A DNA stretch of 64,000 bases from Aureococcus anophagefferens (GCF_000186865.1 NW_008705564.1:508413-572412); one strand, 5' to 3'. Shown: positions 1 to 9,258, counted from the first letter of the stretch. Notes: generated by a model not told the origin, from the letters alone. Numbers and translations are program-made.

Positions 1-332
1 GCGACGACCCGGGCGCCGCGCTCCTTGATCTCGTCGTCGTAGGGCTTCCCGTTCTCGCCATTCGATATCTCCGGCCACACGTCGTCGTCGTCGCCTTTCG
101 TGATCGTGTAGTCGTCGTCCTTCTTCTCGGATCCGAAGAAGACGCCGCTTCGTTCTTGGTGCATGTTCGCCTTATACAGGCCGCCGGTCCAGTCCAACGA
201 CATCGAATTGCCGGCAAATTCGATCGAATAGTCGAGCTGCGCCCAATTCGGGATGCCGCTGCTGATCGCGGCGAGCAGGCCCAGGAAGCACAGCCAGAGG
301 CCGGTGACGACGACGGGGATCCTCATTGCCAT
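1..332 (-). CDS. Hypothetical single-pass membrane protein, 3' part beyond the window
   Basis: The reading frame starts at the ATG at 332-330 and stays open to the window edge, so only the first 110 or so residues are visible. Residues 1-25 (MAMRIPVVVTGLWLCFLG and following) form a strongly hydrophobic signal peptide or signal anchor. After it comes a polar, acidic stretch with a run of Asp (KGDDDDVW). A second ATG at 326 is an alternative start. I recognise no domain. The gene is divergent from the YHYH gene, with about 210 bp between the starts, so the two may share a promoter region. Function unknown; the signal anchor suggests a secreted or membrane protein. Confidence 0.5.
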   Translation of the reverse strand, partial: MAMRIPVVVTGLWLCFLGLLAAISSGIPNWAQLDYSIEFAGNSMSLDWTGGLYKANMHQERSGVFFGSEKKDDDYTITKGDDDDVWPEISNGENGKPYDDEIKERGARVV

Positions 333-541
333 GGGCGGCGCGGAGTGGATGGCAGCCCTGTGCTTCTGGACGTTTCTGGGCGCGGGCCGGGGCTGCCCAC
401 ATTGATCGGGTACGAGGTTTACACAGTATACTAGAGTGCCGTTGTTGAAGTCGGGACGATGGAGGCCTTCTTCGGGACGATGGTGAAGATGCCCGAGCTC
501 TCGGCCATGAGCATCGAGCGTGATCAATAGGACGGCGACCC

Positions 542-1804
542 ATGGCGTGGAACAAAAGGAGGCGCTGCCTGCTCTACCTCCCGCTCCTCCGCTGCGCCGT
601 CGCCCCGAAGCCGGCGAGCCGCAACCAGTTCGCGGACAACGACAATCCCCACGCCATTCCCGGCACGGGCACGCTCGCGGTGACGACGGTCGCCGCCCTC
701 CCCGACCGCGCCTGGATGACGGGCCACCCGGAGGTCGGCCAGAAAATCTTCGGGCCCTTCGAGAGCGGCTTCGACGCCGACCACGAGTACACGCTCCGCA
801 AGTTCGGCTGCTCGCCGGCGAGCGACGGGCACATGCCCGGCGGGATCGACACGACTGTCGCGCAGGGCATGATCGAATTTCAGTGCGGCGTCGAGCTGCC
901 GCGCTACGCGGCGGACGGGAGCTACCTGAGCATGCTCGACCGCTGCGGCGGTCACTACACCATCTACCACTTCCACGAGGAGCTGGACTGCCTCTACGAC
1001 CCGGACGCCGCGGGCCACTCGCCGCAGGTCGCCGAGGTCGCGGCGGACGGCGCCTTCGGGGTCTTCGGCATCTGGGAGGACACGGGCGCCCTCGCGGTGC
1101 TGGACGCGTGCGGCGCCCACTTCGGGCCGACGCCGGAGTCGGGCGGGGCGGACGTGTACCACTACCACGTGCAGAAAGATCCGCCCTACGTCGTCGGCTG
1201 CTTCGGGCCGAGCGACGGCGGCGGGCTCGTCAGCTACGAGGAGTGCCTGTCCTACTACCCGGACCGCTGCGGAGACGACGTCCTGACGGTGACGTCCATG
1301 CTCGACGACGGCACCGGCGCACGCGTCGCGACGACGCTCGCCGTCGACCCCTGGTGCCCGTGCTACGTCGACGGCCGCAACGTCGTCGCCGACGGCGCGG
1401 CCTCGTCGACGGCGGCGCCGGTGCCCTGGGCCGACGACTTCGAGGCCGGCGGGCTCTACGTCGGCGCCGCCGCGCCGACGGCGGCCCCAACCCCGTCGGT
1501 CGACGACGGCGGCGTCGGCGGCGGCGCGTCGTCCTCCGACGCGTCGAGCTCCTCGTCGTCGTCGAGCGCGTCCTCCTCCTCCGACGCGTCGTCGTCCTCG
1601 TCGTCCGACGACGACGAGCTGGCGACGGCCGCGGGCTCGCCCGCCTTCGTCGCCGCGATCGCCGCCGCCGCCGTCCTCGGGGGCGCGTACGGCGGCCTCC
1701 GGCTCCTGCGGCGGCGGAAGGTCGGCGCCTGGAGCCCGCGGAGCCCGAACCTCGCCGAGACGCCGACCTTCTCGGCCCTCGAGAAGGGCGACGGTAAGAG
1801 CTAG
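542..1804 (+). CDS. YHYH-domain secreted/type I membrane protein
   Basis: 420 residues. An N-terminal signal peptide (about residues 1-25, basic then hydrophobic LLYLPLLRCAV) is followed by a YHYH domain. Its hallmark aromatic/His clusters are visible as HYTIYHFHEELDCLYD (about 140-155) and DVYHYHVQKDPPYVVGCFGP (about 205-224), with GIWEDTGA between them. A Ser/Asp-rich low-complexity stalk (about 325-365, encoded by TCG/TCC repeats) leads to one transmembrane helix (AFVAAIAAAAVLGGAYGG, about 377-394) and a basic cytoplasmic tail. YHYH proteins are common at algal and marine bacterial surfaces, with no established enzymatic role. The gene is convergent with the gene at 1846. The domain call is firm; the function is unknown. 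Confidence 0.8.
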   Translation: MAWNKRRRCLLYLPLLRCAVAPKPASRNQFADNDNPHAIPGTGTLAVTTVAALPDRAWMTGHPEVGQKIFGPFESGFDADHEYTLRKFGCSPASDGHMPGGIDTTVAQGMIEFQCGVELPRYAADGSYLSMLDRCGGHYTIYHFHEELDCLYDPDAAGHSPQVAEVAADGAFGVFGIWEDTGALAVLDACGAHFGPTPESGGADVYHYHVQKDPPYVVGCFGPSDGGGLVSYEECLSYYPDRCGDDVLTVTSMLDDGTGARVATTLAVDPWCPCYVDGRNVVADGAASSTAAPVPWADDFEAGGLYVGAAAPTAAPTPSVDDGGVGGGASSSDASSSSSSSSASSSSDASSSSSSDDDELATAAGSPAFVAAIAAAAVLGGAYGGLRLLRRRKVGAWSPRSPNLAETPTFSALEKGDGKS

Positions 1805-1845
1805 CGAGGTGCATGAACGGGACGCGACGATGAGAGTGAGCGAAA

Positions 1846-3792
1846 TTAAGAAACGGGACGCGGCGGGGGGCGGGGGCGCTGCGACTGCGGCGTCGACGGG
1901 ACCGCGGGCGTGAAGGCCGCGCCCGTCGCCTCGGGCGCCGGGTCGGCCTTGATGCACTGGACGTCCGTCGTCTTGAAGGCGTCCCACTCGTTGGTCACCG
2001 TCAGGGAGAAGAGGCTGCCCTCGAGGGACGACGTCGCCAGCGTCTGGATCACCTCCGTCGTCCGCCAGTGCGGCACGAACGTGAAGTCGCCCGAAAAGAC
2101 CTTCGCCCGGCCCGCCTCGCCCTGCTCCTCGAGGCGGAACGAGGCCTTGGTCGGGTCGTTCTGCTTGATGGAGTTGACGGTCGAGAAGCGCAGCACCGTG
2201 TTGTTCGCCTTGTCCACGCGGCACGTCGCGTCGAAGACGAGCGGGTGCAGGTAGACGCGCTCCGCCGAGTACGCGCGCCAGCCGCCCCAGGAGTTGCGGG
2301 CGCAGGCGGAGACGCCGCCCGTCTTCTCGCAGTCGTTGGAGTTCAGCCCGTAGACCGCCGCCTCCCAGACGACCTTGTCGCCGTCGGACCGGTCGATCTC
2401 GGACACGTAGAACTCCGCGTTGATGCTGCCCTCCGTGAGGTTCTGCAGCGACCCGGGCCAGAAGGTCGTCAACACGTTCGACGTCGGCAGCCGGTCCAGG
2501 TCCCCGTAGAAGGGCATGTTCCCGAAGGGGTAGGTGCTGTACGCGTAGTTCCACGTCTCGCGCATCGTCATCGCGGCCTCGTCGACCTCGTAGACGCGGA
2601 AGAAGGACGGGCTCGACTCGTCGTACTGGTTGTCGACCATGAAGATCTCGTTCTCCCCAAAGTACTCCGCGTTGTGCTGGCCGTAGAACGGCAGCTCGGA
2701 GCTGCCCGGCGTGTAGATCGTGCCGTCCAAGTTCTCGACGGTGAGCGTGCCCGACTCGCCGCCGGCGATCCAGTCGACGCCGCCCGTCGTGATGTTCACG
2801 CGGAGCACCGCCGACGTCAGGCGGCTCGACAGGTAGCCGCGCGTGTCGTGCTCGACGAGCTGCAGATGGTTGATGTCCTGCGTGATGTCGAAGAAGCCGA
2901 TGTCCTCGACGCGCTCGCCCGTCGCCGCGTCCATGGCGTTGATGGAGTTGCCCAGGCCGCCGCCCGCGGGGATCCAGTAGGACTTCTTGTCGAAGGACCA
3001 CTGGATGTCGTGGCAGTTGTGGCTCGTGCGCTTGCCGCCGGGGAGCATCTCGAAGTCGAGGTCCTTGTCCTGCCAGCGCAACGTATAGGAGCCGCCGTAC
3101 TCCGTCTGCTGGATGTTCCCGCCCAGCAGCATCGTGTCCGGGTCCTTGAACTTGAGCGCGCAGAACGTCGTGTTCATGTCGCCGCCCGCCAGCCCCGGGT
3201 AGGACTGGGCGTCGAAGGTCGGCAGCATGAGCTCGATGTCGCCGGAGGCGTAGTCCATCACGATCAGAAAGGAGCTAAAGTATTTCGACGCGTTGGAGCC
3301 CTGGTTGTTCGCGACGTTGAACGCGACGTAGCCGCCCGACGCGCCCGTGCCTCCGTCCTCGATGCCCTCCAGGTCCACGTAGACCGTCATGCGGCTCGGC
3401 AGGAACTTCATCTTCTCGCGGTCGTCGAGGTCGTCCCAGACGACGCCGATGTTGTCGAGCCACGTCCGCACGGAGTCGACCTCGAGCATCTCCTCCATCG
3501 TGATCGTCCGCGTCGTCCCGTTGCCCTTCCAGGCCGTGCCCACGGCGAGGCGCTCCGGCGCCCTCCCGCCGGCCGGCGCGCCGGAGAGCAGGTTCTCGCC
3601 GTCGCTGCCGATCACGGCCCCGAAGACCATGATCGCCGCGATGGTCGCCACCATGATGGAGCTCGGCTGCTCGTACCATCGGCGCTTCGTCGACACGACC
3701 TCGCGCTGCCGCGGCGCGTCCGTCGCCATGAGCCCGCGGATCGCCGGCTCCCGCGATCGGCCCCCGGGCGACAGCAAGCCCGCCGCCTCCAT
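1846..3792 (-). CDS. Arylsulfotransferase (ASST)-like beta-propeller, type II membrane protein
   Basis: 648 residues from the ATG at 3792; an in-frame ATG at 3729 would remove 21 residues. A cytoplasmic basic segment is followed by one transmembrane anchor (SIMVATIAAIMVFGAVIG, about 45-62) and a large extracytoplasmic domain. The domain carries NCHDIQWSFD (about 258-267), VEHDTRGY and GQHNAEYFGENEIFMVDNQYD-like blades. The His-Asp-Ile-Gln and His-Asn-Ala...Asp-Asn pattern is the one seen in the ASST / arylsulfotransferase propeller family. In bacteria such enzymes move sulfate between phenolic compounds; in algae the substrate is unknown. The tail is Pro/Arg-rich. No intron is needed. The family call rests on motif resemblance only. 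Confidence 0.55.
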   Translation of the reverse strand: MEAAGLLSPGGRSREPAIRGLMATDAPRQREVVSTKRRWYEQPSSIMVATIAAIMVFGAVIGSDGENLLSGAPAGGRAPERLAVGTAWKGNGTTRTITMEEMLEVDSVRTWLDNIGVVWDDLDDREKMKFLPSRMTVYVDLEGIEDGGTGASGGYVAFNVANNQGSNASKYFSSFLIVMDYASGDIELMLPTFDAQSYPGLAGGDMNTTFCALKFKDPDTMLLGGNIQQTEYGGSYTLRWQDKDLDFEMLPGGKRTSHNCHDIQWSFDKKSYWIPAGGGLGNSINAMDAATGERVEDIGFFDITQDINHLQLVEHDTRGYLSSRLTSAVLRVNITTGGVDWIAGGESGTLTVENLDGTIYTPGSSELPFYGQHNAEYFGENEIFMVDNQYDESSPSFFRVYEVDEAAMTMRETWNYAYSTYPFGNMPFYGDLDRLPTSNVLTTFWPGSLQNLTEGSINAEFYVSEIDRSDGDKVVWEAAVYGLNSNDCEKTGGVSACARNSWGGWRAYSAERVYLHPLVFDATCRVDKANNTVLRFSTVNSIKQNDPTKASFRLEEQGEAGRAKVFSGDFTFVPHWRTTEVIQTLATSSLEGSLFSLTVTNEWDAFKTTDVQCIKADPAPEATGAAFTPAVPSTPQSQRPRPPPRPVS

Positions 3793-3903
3793 GACGACCG
3801 GGCAGCCCGTCGAGACGAGGCTGGTGCGACGCGAAAATGTCCAATTGGATCGGCGGATTAGTGAATTTCACCGTGCGGAGGGCAAGAGCAGCCCCGAGGC
3901 GCA

Positions 3904-5259
3904 ATGGCCGCGCCCACATTGCCCGACCAGCACACGCGCGAGGATCCGCGCAGGGCTGGCAACGAGGCCTTCAAAAGAAAGGACTTTGGCGAGGCCGTGC
4001 GACTGTACACGGAAGCGCTCGAACGCGGCGACGACGCCGCGGCGTGCCTGACGAACCGGTCCAACGCCTACCACGCGCTCGGCGACTTCGAGGCGTCGCG
4101 CGCCGACGCGCGCGCCGCGCTCGCGCGGAGCCCGCGGCGCGCCAAGGCGCTCTTCCGGCTCGCCGTCGCGGAGCACAAGCTCGGCCGCCCCGTCGCCGCC
4201 GTCGCCGCCGTCGCCGCCGCCGCCGCCGCCGCCGCGACGGACGCCGAGTACGCGTTCTTCGCGAAAAAGGCCGTCGAGCTCGGCGCCTGGCGCGTGCCGC
4301 CGCCGCGCGACGTCGCCTTCGAGGCGCGCGAGACGCGCGTGCGCGTCGTCGACGCGGCGACGCGCGGGGACTTCCTCGGTTTCGCGGCGCGCGGCGAGCC
4401 GTTCGTCGCGAAAAACGCGGCGGCGACCGCGGGCTGGTCCTGGGGCGCGCTGCGCGTCGACGGCGTGTCCGGCGGCGTGCTCGCGACGGCGTCGGGCGTC
4501 GTCCCGGACTACGCGCGGCCCGGCGAGGCGCACGCGAGCGCCGTCGACGGCATGGCCGAGTTCTCCCTGTCGCTCGCCGACGTCGCCGCGCGCGTCGCGG
4601 GCGAAGGCCGCGAGCCCCTGCTCTGCGCCTACGAGAAGGTCTACGTCTACGGCAAGCGCTGGCCCCTGGAGGCGCCGGCGCTCGCGGGCCTCGCGCGCGC
4701 GTCGCGGCCGCCGTTCCTCGAGGACGGCGACGTCCGCGGCGGCGGCGGCGTCGCGTGGATCGGCGCGGCGGGGACGCTGACGCCGCTCCACTACGACCTC
4801 GCCGACGGCGTCCTCGCGCAGGTCCTGGGGTCGAAGCGCGTCTGGCTCTTCCCGCCCGAGGCCGCGGACGCGTGCTACCTCCGGTCGCCCCGGCGGCCGG
4901 GCGTCGACAACTGGGAAAGGCAGTCGCGGGCGTCGCTCCACGGCGCGGCGGCGGCCGCGGCGTGGCCGGACCTCGGCGACCGGCGCGTCGCGGACCTCGG
5001 CCCCGGGGACGCGCTGTTCCTGCCGTCGAACTGGCTCCACGAGGTCCACGCGCGGTCGCCGAGCGTCTCCCTCGGCTGGCGCGTCGCCGCGACGGACGGA
5101 GACGTCACGCACGAGCGCAACGCGGGCCAGAAGCTCGAGCGCCTCGCGGCCTCCGTCAAGAGCGGCCGCGTCTCCGTCGAGGAGAGCCTCGCCGAGGCCA
5201 TGCGGGACCCCCAGATGATGGAGCTCTTCATGCAACAGATGCCGTCCATCGTGCGATAA
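3904..5259 (+). CDS. TPR plus cupin-8/JmjC-type 2-oxoglutarate oxygenase
   Basis: 451 residues. Residues 15-125 are TPR repeats (AGNEAFKRKDFGEAVRLYTEAL, then NRSNAYHALGDFEASRADA). An Ala-rich linker from GCC repeats follows. The catalytic domain (about 150-410) has the iron-binding His-x-Asp in TPLHYDLADGVLAQVLGSKR (about 300), KRVWLFPPE, and the distal His in LPSNWLHEVHA (about 380). These fit Fe(II)/2-oxoglutarate hydroxylases of the JmjC/FIH class, which hydroxylate protein or tRNA substrates. The TPR part suggests a protein partner. The C-terminal helix (QMMELFMQQMP) may be another contact site. It is convergent with the next gene, and its 3' end has been duplicated into the spacer. Confidence 0.8.
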   Translation: MAAPTLPDQHTREDPRRAGNEAFKRKDFGEAVRLYTEALERGDDAAACLTNRSNAYHALGDFEASRADARAALARSPRRAKALFRLAVAEHKLGRPVAAVAAVAAAAAAAATDAEYAFFAKKAVELGAWRVPPPRDVAFEARETRVRVVDAATRGDFLGFAARGEPFVAKNAAATAGWSWGALRVDGVSGGVLATASGVVPDYARPGEAHASAVDGMAEFSLSLADVAARVAGEGREPLLCAYEKVYVYGKRWPLEAPALAGLARASRPPFLEDGDVRGGGGVAWIGAAGTLTPLHYDLADGVLAQVLGSKRVWLFPPEAADACYLRSPRRPGVDNWERQSRASLHGAAAAAAWPDLGDRRVADLGPGDALFLPSNWLHEVHARSPSVSLGWRVAATDGDVTHERNAGQKLERLAASVKSGRVSVEESLAEAMRDPQMMELFMQQMPSIVR

Positions 5260-5358
5260 GGGGTTTTTACGATGGCACTGCGGTATTACTATGACGACGG
5301 CGCCTCGGGCCGTCCATCGTGCGATGAGGGTCACAAGTTTTTACGACGGCGCCTCGGG
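5242..5358. repeat. Imperfect tandem duplication across two converging gene ends
   Basis: The block at 5242-5309 begins CCGTCCATCGTGCGAT, which is the last codons and stop of the JmjC gene. It recurs at 5310-5358 with an internal deletion. The motif ACGACGGCGCCTCGGG, which holds the last codons of the opposing gene, is likewise at 5294 and 5343. The spacer between the two genes is therefore a duplicated copy of their tails. Confidence 0.8.
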
Positions 5359-6183
5359 CTTCCAGCGCCAGGGGATCCAGTCGTCGAGGTCGCCCCACAT
5401 GTCCCGCGCGCCGGGGCTCCCGTCGGCGTTGGGCAGGAACTCGGCGTCCTTGCCGTACATGCGCAGCCGCGACCGGCAGACGCGGATCTCGTCGCCCGCG
5501 CGCTCGTCGGAGACGGCGCCTTCAAAGTACGCGGTTTCGACGGCGTCGGCGTCGCGCGCGGCCTCGACGAGTTTGCGCACGCTCTTGATGGGCCCCGCGG
5601 CCCAGAGCCGCGCGAACATGGCCTCGACCTCCTGCGGCGGGTAGTTGTCGAAGGCGTTGACCATCTGCCGCTTCACGAGCGCCCGGAGCTCCGGGTCCTC
5701 CATGTCGGCCGCCGTGAGCTCCGCGCCTGGAGCGCCCGCGACGTTGTCGAGCGCGCCGCCGCCGAGCGCGCCGCCGAAGGGCGCGGCGGGCGGCTTCTTC
5801 GCCGCGCCGAACTTGGGCCACGTCGACGGGTCGCTCGCGGGCCGGTCCGCCCGCGGCACCGCGCGCCGCGCCGCGTCGTCGCCGCTGACCTTGTCGCCGA
5901 CGTCGTCGCCGGAGAGCTCCGCCGCCAGCGCCTCCGCGCGCCGCCGGCGGTCGTCCATGATCTCCGCCTCCGTGCGCTCGGGCGGCGCCGGCGCGCCGCC
6001 GGGGGGCGCGCCGTCCTCGCGCAGCGCCGCGGCCCGCCGCAGCAGGTCCGCGATGGCGTCGTCGTCGCCGCCGGCGCCGCTGCGGAGGACGCGGTGTCTG
6101 TTGCTAGTACTCGAACGGATGATGCGGGCAGGCGCGAGCGCGTCGGCCAGCAGGAAGCCGAGAAGCGCGAGCCATGTCATCAT
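5341..6183 (-). CDS. Hypothetical protein with signal/plastid leader
   Basis: 280 residues from the ATG at 6183. Start choice: MMTWLALLGFLLADALAPARI is a signal peptide. The Ala-Pro after it resembles the start of a transit peptide, as in stramenopile plastid-targeted proteins. A low-complexity acidic/Ala/Gly linker (about 30-140) precedes a compact conserved-looking C-terminal domain (about 150-280). This contains ELRALVKRQMVNAFDNYPPQEVEAMF and IKSVRKLVEAA and ends WGDLDDWIPWRWKPEAPS. I do not recognise the family; the C-terminal half resembles small plastid proteins of unknown function. It is divergent from the carrier gene at 6290. Confidence 0.6.
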   Translation of the reverse strand: MMTWLALLGFLLADALAPARIIRSSTSNRHRVLRSGAGGDDDAIADLLRRAAALREDGAPPGGAPAPPERTEAEIMDDRRRRAEALAAELSGDDVGDKVSGDDAARRAVPRADRPASDPSTWPKFGAAKKPPAAPFGGALGGGALDNVAGAPGAELTAADMEDPELRALVKRQMVNAFDNYPPQEVEAMFARLWAAGPIKSVRKLVEAARDADAVETAYFEGAVSDERAGDEIRVCRSRLRMYGKDAEFLPNADGSPGARDMWGDLDDWIPWRWKPEAPS

Positions 6184-6289
6184 GGTCGCGTCGAGAAGGG
6201 CATGGTGAACGTCACCTTGCAGAAAGTACCTACTTGAGTGGTAGCAGCCCCGACTCACGAACGACATCGCCCGGGCATCCCGAAGGACG

Positions 6290-7780
6290 ATGACGACGGC
6301 CGTCGCCCTGCAGGTGGCGCTGTCGGGCTGCATGGTCCTCGCCGTGGTCGTGGCCGTCGCCGTGGACCGGCTGCACAACCCGCTGGCGCGGACGAAGGCC
6401 TACCAGGTGCGGCGCCAGCGCAACTGGCTCGCCATCGGCGTCGCCTACGTCTTCCTCTACATGGCGCGCTACTCCGTCGTCGTGATCAACACGGAGCGCG
6501 TGCGCGGCCTCCTGGGCGTGTCCAAGGGCGGCTACGGCATCGTCCTGCTCCTGGGCTTCTGGAGCTACGCGACGTTCCAGCTGGTGAACGGCCACGCGCT
6601 CGACGGCTGCGGCGGCAAGGCGGGCCTCCGCGTCGGCACCTTGGGCTGCGGCGCCTGCTGCGCGCTCGCGGGGCTGTCGCTCTTCGGCCTGCGGACGGCG
6701 GAGCACGTGCCGCCGGCGACGTCGCTCGTCGCGCTCGGCGTCTTCCACGCGGCGAACATGAGCTGCAACACGCTGGGCAGCCTGAGCGTCGTCAAGATTA
6801 ACTCGACGTGGTACACGAAGGTCGAGCGGGGCGTCTTCAGCGGGATTTTTGGGGTCATGATCTCCATCGGCTACTTCTTTGCGCTCGTCGTCGGCGGCTG
6901 GGTCTACCGCGCCGCGCCGTTCTACGTCGTCTTTCTGACGCCCGCGGGCTTGTTGGCGGGCGCCTTCGTCGCCGTGGGCCTCTTCGTGGAGGACGACCCG
7001 CCGGCGGCGCTCGCGGGGGCGTCGGCGGACGGCGTCGAGCTCGTGGCCGCGGCCGCGGGCGGCGACGAGCCGCCGCCGGTGGAGGCGAGCGGCACGTGCC
7101 AGTGTCTGGCGACGGGCGGCGCGGCCCGCTTCGACGTGGCCGCGTTCCGCGCGGGCGTCGCGGCCGTGTGCGCCGTGCCCCGCGTGCGCCTCGCGTCGCT
7201 CGGGCTCTTCGGCGTCGGCTGGGTCCGCGAGGGGTTCCTGTCCTGGTTCGCGGACTACCTCGCGGCGCGGAGCGGCGTCGCCAAGGGCGGCGAGGCCTAC
7301 ACGGTCGCGGCCTTCGCCATCTCGCTCATGGGCATGGTCGGCTCGCTGCTCGGGGGCTACGTGTCCGACAAATGCTTCCGGTCGAGGCGCGGGCCCGTGG
7401 CGCTGGCCTACTGCGCGGCCCAGGTCGCCATCCTCGGCGCCTTCGGGCCCGTGGCGTCCCTGGGCCTCCCCTTCGCCATCGCGGCCGTCGCGGCGCTGAG
7501 CGTCGTCCTCTTCGGCGCGCTGACGCTGCTCATGGGCGCGGCCGCGGGCGACTACGTCGCGCCGGAGCTCATGGCGACGGCGTCGGGCGTCATGAACGCG
7601 TCGCAGTACGCGGGCTCGGGGGCGGCGGCGCTGCTCGTCGGCGTCGTCGTCGACGCGCTCGGCTGGTCCGCCTTCGCGCCCGTGCTCATGGTCGGCGCGC
7701 TCACGTCGACGGCGGCCATGGTCCTCCTCTCGCGCCAGGACGCCCTCAAGGCGCGGCGCGGCGAGGGCGACGTCGTCTAG
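6290..7780 (+). CDS. MFS carrier, organophosphate:phosphate antiporter type (GlpT/SLC37-like)
   Basis: 496 residues with about 12 predicted membrane helices. The first half has NWLAIGVAYVFLYMARYSVV, GYGIVLLLGFWSYATFQLVNG and the loop NSTWYTKVERGVFSGIFG, which matches the family's N-x-W-(F/Y)...ERG...GI.G signature. It then has GGWVYRAAPFYVVFLTPA. A cytosolic loop (about 240-280, Glu/Ala-rich) separates the halves, and the second half contains GWVREGFLSWFADYL and SLLGGYVSDKCFRSRRGP. Members exchange sugar phosphates or glycerol-3-phosphate for Pi. Here the substrate and membrane (plasma, ER or plastid) are unknown. The length is normal for the family. A stem-loop sits 12 bp after the stop. Confidence 0.75.
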   Translation: MTTAVALQVALSGCMVLAVVVAVAVDRLHNPLARTKAYQVRRQRNWLAIGVAYVFLYMARYSVVVINTERVRGLLGVSKGGYGIVLLLGFWSYATFQLVNGHALDGCGGKAGLRVGTLGCGACCALAGLSLFGLRTAEHVPPATSLVALGVFHAANMSCNTLGSLSVVKINSTWYTKVERGVFSGIFGVMISIGYFFALVVGGWVYRAAPFYVVFLTPAGLLAGAFVAVGLFVEDDPPAALAGASADGVELVAAAAGGDEPPPVEASGTCQCLATGGAARFDVAAFRAGVAAVCAVPRVRLASLGLFGVGWVREGFLSWFADYLAARSGVAKGGEAYTVAAFAISLMGMVGSLLGGYVSDKCFRSRRGPVALAYCAAQVAILGAFGPVASLGLPFAIAAVAALSVVLFGALTLLMGAAAGDYVAPELMATASGVMNASQYAGSGAAALLVGVVVDALGWSAFAPVLMVGALTSTAAMVLLSRQDALKARRGEGDVV

Positions 7781-7792
7781 GGGGGGCGCCCC

Positions 7793-7816
7793 GTGTCCCG
7801 TGTCGCCACGGGACAC
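7793..7816 (+). other. Perfect stem-loop in the 3' UTR of the carrier gene
   Basis: GTGTCCCGTG, loop TCGC, CACGGGACAC: a 10-bp perfect stem with a 4-nt loop, beginning 12 nt after the stop codon. It could mark transcript end formation or RNA stability. There is no other evidence. Confidence 0.5.
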
Positions 7817-7942
7817 AAGCGTAAACTTTTTGTGACATTTCTTCACCTTCTATCTTGAAGAAGTCAACAACCCAAGTAGTCGACGTCGCAAAAAACTGCC
7901 CCGCTCTCTCGAGGCAGCCATCCGCCTCGTCGGCCGCTGAAC

Positions 7943-9178
7943 ATGGTCGCCTACGATGCGCCCGAGTGGAAGAAGCTGCGCTTCGCCATCATGTGTCCGC
8001 TCCTGTCGTGCTGGACCATGGTGACGCTGCGCGACGTGGGCCTCTTCCTCGAGTACCCGGCGAACACGCCGAGCTGCGGGTCGCTCCCCGGGAGCGACGC
8101 CTTCGCCGGGAGCGAGGACCTCCACTTCTGGCGCGACGGCCAGGTCGTCGTCACCGCCGGCGACCTCGGCCACGTGTTCAAATCGGGCGGCGTCGCGGCG
8201 GCCGAGGCGGGGCGACTGTACGTCGCGGACCTCGCGGCGGCCGCGCCGCGCGCGACGGCGCTGGAGATCACGAACTTCCCGGAGGGGCTGCGCTTCCAGC
8301 CCCACGGCCTCTTCATCTCGAAGCAGCGCATCTACGTGACGTCCCACCCCGGCGGCGGCGCGGGCTCGCGCGTCGAGATCTTCGAGGGCGTCGAGAGGCG
8401 CGGGATGCTGGCGGGCGCGCGGTGGGTCCGGTCCGTGACGCACCCGCTCCTCGCCTGCCACGGCTGCCCCAACGACGTCGTCGAGGGCGTGGACGAGAAC
8501 GAGATCTACGTGACGCGGTGGCTGCCCGAGTTCGCGCCGATCCCCGCGACGGGCCGCCTGAACCCGGCGACGTGGGAGGAGACGTTCGCGGGCTACGCCC
8601 TCTTCTTTGCGAACATGTTCAAGCTGCCGACGACGCGGGTCTACCGCTGCACCTTCGGCGACGGCGCGACGGCGTGCGCCGCCGTCGGCAAGCGGCACGT
8701 CGGCGCGAACGGCATGGCCGCGTCCGAGGATCGCCAGACCATTTACGTCGCGGACCCGCTGGCCTTCGGGGTGTATGTCTACGCGCGGCGCGCCGACGGC
8801 ACGCTGCGCCACGCGGACACCATCGGCGTGCCCCACGCCGTGGACAACCCCATGGTGCTGCCGAACGGGGATTTAGCCATGGGCACGCTGCCCATCCTCA
8901 AGGCCGTGGCGGCCAAGGAGAAGACGGCCGACTTCGTGGCCGTGCCGGGCACGTTGTTGGTCGCGAGCCGGGGCAAGCCGCCGGCCAACGACACGCTCAA
9001 GCGCGCCTACGGCGTCCGCGACACGGGCGACCCGCGCTGGACCTTCACGGACGTCGTCGTCACCGACGGCACCCAGGGCCTCTCCCAGGTCTCCTCCGGC
9101 GCCCTCTACGGCGCCACGGCCCTCCTCGGCAGCCCCTACACCCGCGGGGCGCTCCTCTGCGACGCCGCGGCCCACTAG
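7943..9178 (+). CDS. Paraoxonase/arylesterase-like calcium beta-propeller lactonase
   Basis: 411 residues. A membrane-anchoring N-terminus (LRFAIMCPLLSCWTMVTL, about 12-29) precedes a six-bladed propeller of the PON/SGL type. Calcium-site motifs appear in the expected order: GSEDL (Glu-Asp, about 56), PHGLFIS (about 120), CPNDVVEGVDENEIYVT (Asn-Asp, about 175), GANGMAAS (Asn, about 255) and VDNPMVLPNGDL (Asp-Asn, about 300). All residues equivalent to the PON1 catalytic calcium ligands seem present. PON enzymes hydrolyse lactones and aryl esters; the native substrate here is unknown. The uncleaved hydrophobic N-terminus fits a membrane- or lipid-associated protein. Same strand as the next gene. 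Confidence 0.75.
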   Translation: MVAYDAPEWKKLRFAIMCPLLSCWTMVTLRDVGLFLEYPANTPSCGSLPGSDAFAGSEDLHFWRDGQVVVTAGDLGHVFKSGGVAAAEAGRLYVADLAAAAPRATALEITNFPEGLRFQPHGLFISKQRIYVTSHPGGGAGSRVEIFEGVERRGMLAGARWVRSVTHPLLACHGCPNDVVEGVDENEIYVTRWLPEFAPIPATGRLNPATWEETFAGYALFFANMFKLPTTRVYRCTFGDGATACAAVGKRHVGANGMAASEDRQTIYVADPLAFGVYVYARRADGTLRHADTIGVPHAVDNPMVLPNGDLAMGTLPILKAVAAKEKTADFVAVPGTLLVASRGKPPANDTLKRAYGVRDTGDPRWTFTDVVVTDGTQGLSQVSSGALYGATALLGSPYTRGALLCDAAAH

Positions 9179-9258
9179 TATGGGCGTTATTATTGGCGGG
9201 CAACATGTATTCAACTCAAAGGATGCAGCTATGATGAAGCTTGGTGCCAGCGCATCCG

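Noticed and set aside
2068..3861. Long open frame antisense to the ASST-like gene
   Set aside because: Arg/Val/Ala-rich, no domain; a shadow of the high-GC coding strand. Many similar antisense frames across the window were dropped for the same reason.
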